Positions 1 through 5,037 of a DNA stretch of 7,443 nt are shown one piece after another. Numbering within the stretch: position 1 is the stretch's first letter; the number at the start of each line of letters is the position of its first letter. This DNA comes from Oscillospiraceae bacterium. GTDB taxonomy: Bacteria > Bacillota > Clostridia > Oscillospirales > Butyricicoccaceae. The notes below the pieces were generated by a model. It saw nothing but the letters and a program-made list of their open reading frames with translations. It was not told the DNA's origin and made no database searches. Location of the stretch: positions 1 through 7,443 of the forward strand of contig CADBTM010000113.1 in NCBI GenBank assembly GCA_902797555.1. The letters run 5' to 3'. A program made the translations under genes and the position numbers.

Positions 1-412
1 CGCCGGCGCCGGCATGGAAGGAAAGGATGGCGTTGTTGCCGTCGTATTCGCCTGAGAGCAGCGTGTCCAGCGTCTGCTTTTCCAGCTCGGTCTCGAATTT
101 CTGATAGCCCTCCTGTACCTCGGAGAACAGGCTCTCGTCCTCCATCTCCTCGGCCATCTCGATGGTGGTGACCACGTCTTCGTACATGGTGGTCAGCGCG
201 TCATAGCGGGCGGCCTTGTCCTTGAGCTGCTTGATGCGCTGCAGCACCTTCTGCCCCGCGGTGGGATCGTCCCAGAATCCGGGGGCGGAGGTGGTCTTTT
301 CCAGCTCGGCGATCTCGGCCTGCCCCTTGTCCAGATCGAGGGCGGCGCGCAGGTCGGTGAGCTTGGATTTTTCGTTGTTCAGCTTATAGCGAATGTCGTC
401 GTAAATCAGCAT
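1..412 (-). CDS. prfB: Peptide chain release factor 2 (RF2), N-terminal part, cut by window start
   Basis: RF2 recognises UGA and UAA stop codons in the ribosomal A site and triggers peptide release. Only about 137 N-terminal residues are in the window; the GGQ catalytic and SPF codon-recognition motifs lie outside. The protein starts MLIYDDIRYKL, continues through a helical N-terminal domain (including TTSAPGFWDD, near residues 40-49) and ends in LLSGEYDGNNAILSFHAGAG, which matches the conserved RF2 segment leading into domain 2. The start ATG is preceded by GGAGGG (420-425) at normal spacing. The residues around the usual programmed +1 frameshift site are Leu25-Asp26, encoded CTC GAT, so the gene reads straight through with no CTTTGAC slip site. 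It has its own promoter and follows the probable terminator of the upstream operon. The family call is very secure. Confidence 0.95.
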   Translation of the reverse strand, partial: MLIYDDIRYKLNNEKSKLTDLRAALDLDKGQAEIAELEKTTSAPGFWDDPTAGQKVLQRIKQLKDKAARYDALTTMYEDVVTTIEMAEEMEDESLFSEVQEGYQKFETELEKQTLDTLLSGEYDGNNAILSFHAGAG

Positions 413-442
413 AAATGTTCCCTCCATAATCATCCATGATAT

Positions 443-471
443 AGTATACCATGCTTCTCCCCTTCCCGCAA
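443..471 (-). promoter_or_regulatory. Probable sigma-A promoter of prfB
   Basis: Read on the minus strand, TTGCGG (466-471) is followed after exactly 17 bp by TATACT (443-448). The -10 box matches the consensus at 5 of 6 positions; the -35 box keeps only TTG. It lies about 30 bp upstream of the prfB start codon, just after the probable terminator of the preceding operon, which is where a promoter is expected. The same TATACT box with a 17 bp spacer is used at lexA. Assigned by pattern only. Confidence 0.6.
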
Positions 472-479
472 GAGAAAAT

Positions 480-507
480 CCCCGCAAAATCGGTGGATTT
501 TGCAGGG
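480..507 (-). terminator. Probable intrinsic terminator of the lexA-recG-phosphatase operon
   Basis: On the minus-strand transcript the arms CCCUGCAAAAUC and GAUUUUGCGGGG form a continuous 12-pair helix with one U-G wobble and a CACC loop. It is followed by AUUUUCUCUU, a moderately U-rich tail. On the plus strand the wobble becomes a C-A mismatch, so the structure is better formed on the strand that needs a terminator. It sits about 140 bp past the phosphatase stop codon and just before the prfB promoter. The interrupted U-tract makes full efficiency uncertain. Confidence 0.6.
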
Positions 508-649
508 ACGATGCACGGTGCAGGATTTGCCCTGCGGGGAGGGGCTCCCGTTTCCCGCAGAGCAAGGAGGCGAGCGCCGCTACACAACCTCCCCCCCAGG
601 GGAAGGTTTCCTGCGGGAGAGGCTTTGTGGGCGCGCGCCGCGGCGCCTG
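508..649. repeat. Palindrome-rich intergenic segment, possible REP-like element
   Basis: No credible gene is seen here. The segment holds several inverted repeats: TGCAC-G-GTGCA (512-522), CTGCGGG (532-538) with CCCGCAG (554-560), an imperfect AACC/GGTT plus CCCC/GGGG stem around 586-609, and the perfect palindrome GCGCCGCGGCGC (635-646). CCTGCGGGGAGGGGCT (531-546) recurs imperfectly as CCTGCGGGAGAGGCT (610-624). This resembles the small interspersed palindromic repeats found between genes in many Clostridia. That identity is inferred; copy number in the genome cannot be seen from here. Confidence 0.4.
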
Positions 650-1249
650 TCACACGTTATACTTTCTCAATATGGCGTGCTTCGGGTTCCAGATGGCGGG
701 ATCGAGCTCCACGAGAGAATAGCACCCGTGGGTGAGGTAAAACATGGGGCAGTTTTCAATGGGCAGCCCCAGCAGATAGGTGAGGGCATAGCACAGCGGC
801 CCATTGTGGGCAAAGATCACGCAGTCCTCCCCCTTTGCAACGATCTCGTCCAGCGCCCGGGCCACCCGGGGCGCCAGAACGGTATCAAAGGGCTCGCCGC
901 CCTTGGGGACGATGTGCACCCAGTCGCTTTCCAGACGGGAAAGATAGTCAGGGTCGCGCACGGCGATTTCGGCCACGCTGAGGGTTTCCAGCTCGCCCAT
1001 GTCCTGCTCCCGCAGGTCGGGCACCTCGGTCACGGGCACGTCCCGCCAGCTGAGGGCGATCTCCGCCGTCTCCTTTGCCCGGGAGAGAGGGCTGGTGTAG
1101 GCGGCGGCCAGCGGCACGTCCCGCAGCTTTGTCCCCACCTGACGGGCCTGTTCCCGACCCAGCTCGGTGAGAGGCAGGTCGGAGACGCCGTACCAGAGGT
1201 TTTTCACGTTTCCCGTGGACTGTCCGTGGCGGACGAGATAGATCTTCAT
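650..1249 (-). CDS. Histidine phosphatase family protein (phosphoglycerate-mutase-like)
   Basis: This 199-residue protein belongs to the histidine phosphatase superfamily, in which a histidine is phosphorylated during phosphate transfer or hydrolysis. The N-terminal RHG motif is present as LVRHGQSTGN, with Arg7 and the nucleophile His8. SPLSRAKETAE provides Arg57, LREQDMGELE provides the likely acid Glu81, and FAHNGP provides the second catalytic His148. The core is therefore complete and the protein is probably active. Length fits small cobC/gpmB-like phosphatases rather than the ~250-residue glycolytic dPGM enzymes. Substrate cannot be told from sequence: alpha-ribazole phosphate, a sugar phosphate or a nucleotide are all possible. 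No signal peptide or membrane segment is seen, so it is probably cytoplasmic. It starts 21 bp after recG with AAAGAGGG (1255-1262) five bases before the ATG, so it is probably the last gene of the lexA-recG operon. Confidence 0.9.
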   Translation of the reverse strand: MKIYLVRHGQSTGNVKNLWYGVSDLPLTELGREQARQVGTKLRDVPLAAAYTSPLSRAKETAEIALSWRDVPVTEVPDLREQDMGELETLSVAEIAVRDPDYLSRLESDWVHIVPKGGEPFDTVLAPRVARALDEIVAKGEDCVIFAHNGPLCYALTYLLGLPIENCPMFYLTHGCYSLVELDPAIWNPKHAILRKYNV

Positions 1250-1270
1250 ACAATCCCTCTTTTCTGTGTG

Positions 1271-3340
1271 TCAATTGAGCGAGGTGGCCAGCGTTTTGCT
1301 GGCGACCTCCTCCACCCGATCCCGCAGCAGGGGCCAGCGCTCCAGCGTGGGATCGGTCTGCAGGACCGCCTGGGCGCTTTGCTGGGCGGCCTCCAGAACG
1401 TTCATATCGGAGGCGAGGTCGGCGATGGCAAAGCCGGGCAGACCGCTTTGCCGCTGTCCGAAAAAGTCGCCCGGCCCGCGGAGACGCAGGTCGGTCTCGG
1501 CGATCTGAAAACCGTCGTTGGTTTTGCACAGGGTTTGCAGACGGGTGCGGGCGGCGTCGGTTTTGGCGTGGTGGAGGAGGAAGCAATAGCTCTGCTTTTC
1601 CCCGCGTCCCACCCGTCCGCGCAGCTGATGGAGCTGGCTCAGACCGAAGTTGTCGGCGTTTTCCACGATCATCAGCACGGCGTCGGGCACGTTGACCCCC
1701 ACCTCGATGACGGTTGTGGACACCAGCACGTCCAGCTCCTTTTGCACAAAGGCGGTCATCACCCGCTCTTTTTCCGCCGCCTTCAGCCGTCCGTGCATCA
1801 GCCCGATGCGCAGCCGGGGCAGCGCCGTCTGAAGCTGACCCACATAGGCCACGGCGGCCTTGCGCTCGGCGGCCTCGTCAGGCTCGTCCAGCGGGTCGTC
1901 CCCCACCAGAGGGCAGACGATATAGGCCTGACCGCCCTCGTCCACCTGCTTTTGCAAAAAGCCGTACAGCCCCTCCCGCTTGTCCTCGCCGATGGCATAG
2001 GTGAGGACGGTCTTGCGTCCGGGAGGCAGCTCGTCCAGAACGGAAACGTCCAGATCGCCGTAGAGGATGAGGGTGAGCGTCCGGGGAATGGGGGTGGCCG
2101 ACATGGCCAGCAGATGGGCGTGAAGGGATTTTTGCCCCAGCGCCGCCCGCTGGGCAACGCCGAAGCGATGCTGCTCGTCCACCACCATAAGGGCCGCCGC
2201 GGGCAGCTCCACGTCCCCCTGGATGAGGGCATGGGTGCCGCACAGGACGAGGGGCTCGCCGCTCTCCGCCCGTCCGAGGATGCGCCGCCGCTCCCCGGCG
2301 GGAGTGCTCCCGCACAAAAGCTCCACGGGAATGGAAAAGGGCGCCAGCAGGGCGGTCAGCGTTTCCTGATGCTGCCGCGCCAAAAGCTCGGTGGGCGCCA
2401 TGATGACGGCCTGCCGGCCGTTTTGGCAGCACAGCCAGGCGCAGGCCGCCGCCACCAGCGTTTTGCCCGAGCCCACGTCGCCCTGCAAAAGGCGGTTCAT
2501 CCGCCTGCCGCCCGTCAGGTCGGCAAAGCACTGCTCCACCGCCCGCCTCTGGGCGCCCGTGGGGGCAAAGGGCAGCCGGGAAAAGAACCCCTCCGGATCG
2601 CAGGGCCGCAAAGCGATGCCGGGCAGGGTCTGGCCCTTGCCCCGCAGACGCTGTCCCGCCAGACAAAAGCAGAACAGCTCTTCAAAAATCAGCCGCCGCC
2701 GGGCGGTCTGCACGTCCTCCGGCGAGGCGGGAAAATGGATCCTGGAAAAGGCCTCCTCCGGCGGACACAGACGGTATTTGTCGATCAGCTCCCGGGGGAG
2801 GGGCTCCAGATAGTGCCCCTGCGCCAGCTCCAGCGCCTGACGCACCAGCGAGCGGAGAAAGTTTTGCCCGATGCCTTCGGTGAGACGGTACAGGGGCAAA
2901 AGACCGCCGAACTGGCTGTTTTCCGCGCCCACCGGCTCGCAGGTGGGGTTGACCATCTGGCGCATCCCTCCGAAAAAGTCCACCTTGCCGTAAAAGAGGT
3001 ATTCCGTGCCGGTTTCCAGCTTGAGGTATTTTTGATTGAAAAAGGTGAGATTCAGCTTGCCCGTGCGGTCAAAGACCGCCGTGCGGGACACCGTTTTGCC
3101 CCCCGGCTTGCGGTTGGAGCGCAGCTCGCCCGCCACCGTGCCCTGCACGCAGGCGGTCATGCCGTCCTCGAGGGCGGCGATGTCGGTCACCGTCCGGCGA
3201 TCCTCATAGTCCCGGGGAAAGTGGGACAGCAGATCGGCAACGGTAAAAAGACCCAGCCGGTTGAGCTGGGTCAGACGCTTTGCGCCCACCCGGGGCAGCA
3301 CCGTGAGCGGCGCGTTGAGCCGCTGGGGGACGTCGTTCAT
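1271..3340 (-). CDS. recG: ATP-dependent DNA helicase RecG
   Basis: RecG is a superfamily 2 DNA translocase that remodels stalled replication forks and branch-migrates Holliday junctions. The 689-residue length is normal for the family. An N-terminal helical and OB-fold wedge region (about residues 1-150, beginning MNDVPQRLNAPLTVLPRVG) precedes the helicase core. Visible motifs are Walker A GDVGSGKT (287-294), PTELLARQH (about 316-324), DEQH box with RFGVAQR (388-398), SAT (414-416), STTVIEVGVN (541-550) and QLRGRVGRG (572-580), followed by the typical LRGPGDFFGQRQSG segment. A start 15 codons upstream (3385) is possible in frame, but that stretch lies inside lexA and is unlike RecG. The ATG at 3340 overlaps the lexA stop as ATGA and opens the conserved N-terminus. 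No clear ribosome binding site precedes it, so translation is probably coupled to lexA. It is likely SOS-controlled through the lexA promoter. Confidence 0.97.
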   Translation of the reverse strand: MNDVPQRLNAPLTVLPRVGAKRLTQLNRLGLFTVADLLSHFPRDYEDRRTVTDIAALEDGMTACVQGTVAGELRSNRKPGGKTVSRTAVFDRTGKLNLTFFNQKYLKLETGTEYLFYGKVDFFGGMRQMVNPTCEPVGAENSQFGGLLPLYRLTEGIGQNFLRSLVRQALELAQGHYLEPLPRELIDKYRLCPPEEAFSRIHFPASPEDVQTARRRLIFEELFCFCLAGQRLRGKGQTLPGIALRPCDPEGFFSRLPFAPTGAQRRAVEQCFADLTGGRRMNRLLQGDVGSGKTLVAAACAWLCCQNGRQAVIMAPTELLARQHQETLTALLAPFSIPVELLCGSTPAGERRRILGRAESGEPLVLCGTHALIQGDVELPAAALMVVDEQHRFGVAQRAALGQKSLHAHLLAMSATPIPRTLTLILYGDLDVSVLDELPPGRKTVLTYAIGEDKREGLYGFLQKQVDEGGQAYIVCPLVGDDPLDEPDEAAERKAAVAYVGQLQTALPRLRIGLMHGRLKAAEKERVMTAFVQKELDVLVSTTVIEVGVNVPDAVLMIVENADNFGLSQLHQLRGRVGRGEKQSYCFLLHHAKTDAARTRLQTLCKTNDGFQIAETDLRLRGPGDFFGQRQSGLPGFAIADLASDMNVLEAAQQSAQAVLQTDPTLERWPLLRDRVEEVASKTLATSLN

Positions 3341-3930
3341 ACCCGGGGACGGTACAGGGAGACCACCAGACCGAGGATCATGCACTCCCGGCCGTCGATG
3401 GGGTCAAAGGCGGGATTCTCCGGCATGAGCCAGACGCCGTCCTTTTGCAGGCGCAGCCGCTTTACCGTGGCCTCTTCTCCCAGAAGGGCGACGACGATCT
3501 GGCCGCTGAGGGCGGTGTTCTGCCGGCGCACCAGCACCACGTCGCCGTCGAGGATGCCGGCGCCGATCATACTTTCGCCGCGCACCTGCAGGGCGAACAT
3601 CTCCCCCTGTTCGGGACCGTCATAGGGAACATAGCCCAGCGTATCCTCCTGCGCCAGAATGGGCAGACCGGCGGTGACCGTGCCCAGGATGGGGACGCTG
3701 CGGAAGGCCGTCCCGCTGCCGCCCCGGACGGAGAGGGCGCGGGTCTTGTGCTCCCCTTTTTCCAGATAGCCGCCGTCCTGCAGAATCTTCAGGTGGCTGT
3801 GCACCGTGGAGGGCGAGCGGAGGCCCACCGCGTCGCAGATCTCGCGGACGGTGGGGGGATAGCCGTTTTCCCGGGTGTAGGCGGTGACGTAATCCAGGAT
3901 CTTCTGCCGCATGGGGCTCAGCTTGTTCAT
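3337..3930 (-). CDS. lexA: SOS repressor LexA
   Basis: LexA represses DNA-damage genes and is inactivated when RecA filaments stimulate its self-cleavage. The 197-residue protein is complete. The N-terminal winged helix-turn-helix covers about residues 1-70, with YPPTVREICDAVGL and the recognition-helix region RSPSTVHSHLKIL. The cleavage bond is Ala87-Gly88 in GTVTAGLP. The peptidase domain carries the catalytic Ser120 in RGESMIGAGI and Lys157 in ATVKRL. All residues required for autocleavage are present. The ATG is preceded by AGGAGG (3939-3944) at eight bases. A LexA box overlaps its promoter, which implies autoregulation. It is the first gene of an operon with recG, joined by an ATGA overlap. 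The divergent neighbour is the S10 ribosomal protein operon. Confidence 0.98.
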   Translation of the reverse strand: MNKLSPMRQKILDYVTAYTRENGYPPTVREICDAVGLRSPSTVHSHLKILQDGGYLEKGEHKTRALSVRGGSGTAFRSVPILGTVTAGLPILAQEDTLGYVPYDGPEQGEMFALQVRGESMIGAGILDGDVVLVRRQNTALSGQIVVALLGEEATVKRLRLQKDGVWLMPENPAFDPIDGRECMILGLVVSLYRPRV

Positions 3931-3974
3931 GAGGATTTCCTCCTGTTTTCCATGTGGTACATATTATTAAATGT

Positions 3975-4003
3975 AGTATAGCACAGCTTTTTGAAAAAAG
4001 CAA
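3975..4003 (-). promoter_or_regulatory. lexA operon promoter
   Basis: On the minus strand TTGCTT (3998-4003) and TATACT (3975-3980) are separated by 17 bp. The -10 box is near consensus and the -35 box is weak. The predicted start lies about 38 bp before the lexA ATG. The LexA operator overlaps the -35 box, a normal arrangement for repression by blocking RNA polymerase. Confidence 0.7.
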
Positions 4004-4014
4004 ACATTTGTTTG
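4001..4014. promoter_or_regulatory. SOS box (LexA operator) controlling lexA
   Basis: CAAACATTTGTTTG is an inverted repeat of CAAACA and TGTTTG around a 2 bp centre. It resembles the Firmicutes LexA box CGAACATATGTTCG, with symmetric changes at positions 2 and 13 and one change in the centre. It overlaps the -35 box of the lexA promoter. The S10 operon -35 box is about 130 bp away, so direct repression of that operon from this site is unlikely. Confidence 0.8.
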
Positions 4015-4015
4015 A

Positions 4016-4037
4016 TTTTTCCGGAAAAAACTTTTTT
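4016..4037. repeat. Overlapping AT-rich palindromes next to the SOS box
   Basis: TTTTTCCGGAAAAA (4016-4029) is a perfect 14 bp palindrome, and it overlaps AAAAAACTTTTTT (4025-4037), an inverted repeat around one base. They begin one base after the SOS box. They could be a second operator or simply bent A-tract DNA. No transcription factor is recognised. Confidence 0.5.
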
Positions 4038-4110
4038 GTACCACATTTTGTGCGGAAAAACCGAGGGGAAACACAAGATGTGGAAAAATTTTTCATTGTA
4101 AGATTTCAAC

Positions 4111-4170
4111 AAATTTTTGTGAAAAAATTTGTGAAAAAGACTTGACTTTTTTTCCCGATCTTGATATTAT
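4111..4170 (+). promoter_or_regulatory. S10 operon promoter with UP-like A/T tracts
   Basis: TTGACT (4142-4147) and TATTAT (4165-4170) are separated by exactly 17 bp, each box matching consensus at 5 of 6 positions. Immediately upstream, 4111-4138 carries A and T tracts including an 11 bp direct repeat, TTTGTGAAAAA at 4116-4126 and 4128-4138, twelve bp apart. This looks like an UP element that would contact the RNA polymerase alpha subunits, as expected for a highly expressed ribosomal operon. Transcription should start near 4177. Confidence 0.8.
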
Positions 4171-4176
4171 GATAGA

Positions 4177-4594
4177 GCGCCTGAAAGGCGTAACTATGCC
4201 TGTTTGCGGAAAACAGGCCGCGATGAAGCCGGAGATTGCCGCGAAAACGCGGGTAACTTCGGCGGAGTAAGTCCGACAATCGGGCGGCAGAGAAAGTCGC
4301 GTTCCTATCGTCCTGCCTCAGAGGTCTGTCTGAACGGAGGCGGCCGTTTGTGGTAAGACAATAGGAATGCACCATCACGAAAGCGTCCCCGAAAAGCTGC
4401 GGAACTGCCGGCAAAGGCCGGTAAGCCCGGTGGGAACCAACTCTCGTTTTTGTGCCGGACTGATGTGTATATCGCCGGTTTCCTTTATGTCCAAAAGGCG
4501 ATACACACGGAGGCGTGGCAGACTTTCCGCCGTACAATGTCACCCCAAACCCTTCCGCGCAAACAACATTGTATGTAAAGGAGAAAACACAACC
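4177..4594 (+). ncRNA. Structured 5' leader RNA of the S10 operon, class not recognised
   Basis: About 420 nt separate the promoter from rpsJ, with no supported coding region. Stems visible by eye are: CGCC/GGCG (4178-4190); GCCTGTTT/AAACAGGC (4198-4205 with 4211-4218); a helix 4228-4234 with 4257-4263 enclosing CCGCG-AAAA-CGCGG (4239-4252); GTCCGA-CAA-TCGGGC (4271-4285); a long-range helix 4302-4312 with 4357-4367 (ten pairs, one mismatch) that encloses GCCTC/GAGGC (4315-4319 with 4337-4341); TGCCGGC-AAAG-GCCGGTA (4406-4423); GTGTAT..CGCC with GGCGATACAC (4465-4476 with 4497-4506); and CGTACAATGT with ACATTGTATG (4531-4540 with 4566-4575), which ends just before the ribosome binding site. 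The density of stems with short loops suggests a folded regulatory leader. By analogy with the E. coli S10 leader, ribosomal protein L4 or another product of the operon may bind it. That is inference. No tRNA, tmRNA, RNase P or familiar riboswitch motif was recognised. Confidence 0.6.
4573..4584 (+). promoter_or_regulatory. rpsJ ribosome binding site, potentially sequestered by the leader
   Basis: AAAGGAG (4577-4583) lies 11 bases before the chosen rpsJ ATG at 4595. The hairpin loop at 4479-4490 (TTTCCTTTATGT) can pair with 4573-4584 over 12 continuous positions, nine Watson-Crick and three G-U, including perfect TCCTTTA with TAAAGGA. The core of this pairing (4576-4584) is compatible with the stem that ends at 4575, so the two helices could stack. 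Confidence 0.5.
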
Positions 4595-4903
4595 ATGGCT
4601 ATGCAGAACATGCGCATCCGTCTGAAGGCTTATGACCACACCGTGCTGGATCAGGCCGCTCAGAAGATCGTCGAGACCGCCAAGCGCACCGGCGCTGCCG
4701 TCTCCGGCCCCATCCCCCTGCCCACCGACAAGAAGGTGGTCACCATCCTGCGCTCTCCCCACGTCAACAAGGACAGCCGGGAACAGTTTGAGCGCCGCAC
4801 CCACAAGCGTCTGATCGACATCAAGAACCCCGCCCAGAAGACCGTGGAAGCCCTGATGAACCTGGACCTCCCCGCCGGCGTGGAGATCGAGATCAAGCTG
4901 TAA
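4595..4903 (+). CDS. rpsJ: 30S ribosomal protein S10
   Basis: S10 is a component of the 30S subunit head and, in many bacteria, the NusE partner of NusB in antitermination. The protein has 102 residues, the normal length. It begins MAMQNMRIRLKAYDHTVLDQ and contains the family signature SPHVNKDSREQFERRTHKRL. The frame is open further upstream to 4367, but that part reads as non-ribosomal sequence inside the leader. The ATG at 4595 has an AAAGGAG site and gives the expected N-terminus; ATG codons at 4601 and 4610 are less likely. It is the first gene of the S10 operon here. Confidence 0.98.
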   Translation: MAMQNMRIRLKAYDHTVLDQAAQKIVETAKRTGAAVSGPIPLPTDKKVVTILRSPHVNKDSREQFERRTHKRLIDIKNPAQKTVEALMNLDLPAGVEIEIKL

Positions 4904-5037
4904 ACCCCACATTATTTATTAAAGTCAGCACCCTTGTCCCCTATCCCATAGGGAACAGGTTATGTTGAGAAGCGAAGGCGGGGCGCCGTTACCGCTCCGT
5001 ACTACTGACCAACCACTAACTGCAAGGAGGAAATAAC
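4904..5037 (+). promoter_or_regulatory. rpsJ-rplC spacer with a strong hairpin
   Basis: The 134 bp gap is long for this operon. It holds a hairpin with arms 4933-4944 and 4948-4959: six perfect pairs CCCTAT/ATAGGG around a CCC loop, a C-A mismatch, then five more pairs including one G-U. No U-tract follows, so it is not a standard terminator. It may be an RNA processing site or a regulatory element for L3 translation. AAGGAGG (5024-5030) serves rplC. No convincing internal promoter is seen. Confidence 0.45.

Noticed and set aside
3340..3385. Upstream ATG start for recG at 3385
   Set aside because: It would add 15 residues inside the lexA coding region that do not look like RecG. The ATGA junction at 3340 is the natural start.
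500..3625. A 1041-codon open frame on the plus strand opposite the phosphatase, recG and lexA
   Set aside because: It is antisense to three secure genes, has low-complexity His/Gly/Gln/Leu-rich composition and no recognisable domain. It is a by-product of the strong GC bias at third positions.
3927..4145. Short open frames on both strands in the lexA-rpsJ spacer
   Set aside because: They are AT-rich, lack good ribosome binding sites and cover promoters and the SOS box.
4531..4580. The last leader stem as an intrinsic terminator
   Set aside because: The loop is 25 nt, the stem is AU-rich and no U-tract follows. It ends at the ribosome binding site.
4367..4594. N-terminal extension of the rpsJ frame, or a leader peptide starting at 4367
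   Set aside because: The extension has no ribosome binding site or S10 similarity and overlaps the structured leader. The ATG at 4595 gives the normal S10 N-terminus and length.
4177..4594. The leader as RNase P RNA, tmRNA, a T-box or a known metabolite riboswitch
   Set aside because: None of the conserved motifs I know for these was found, for example the T-box AGGGTGGNACCGCG. A covariance search would settle it.
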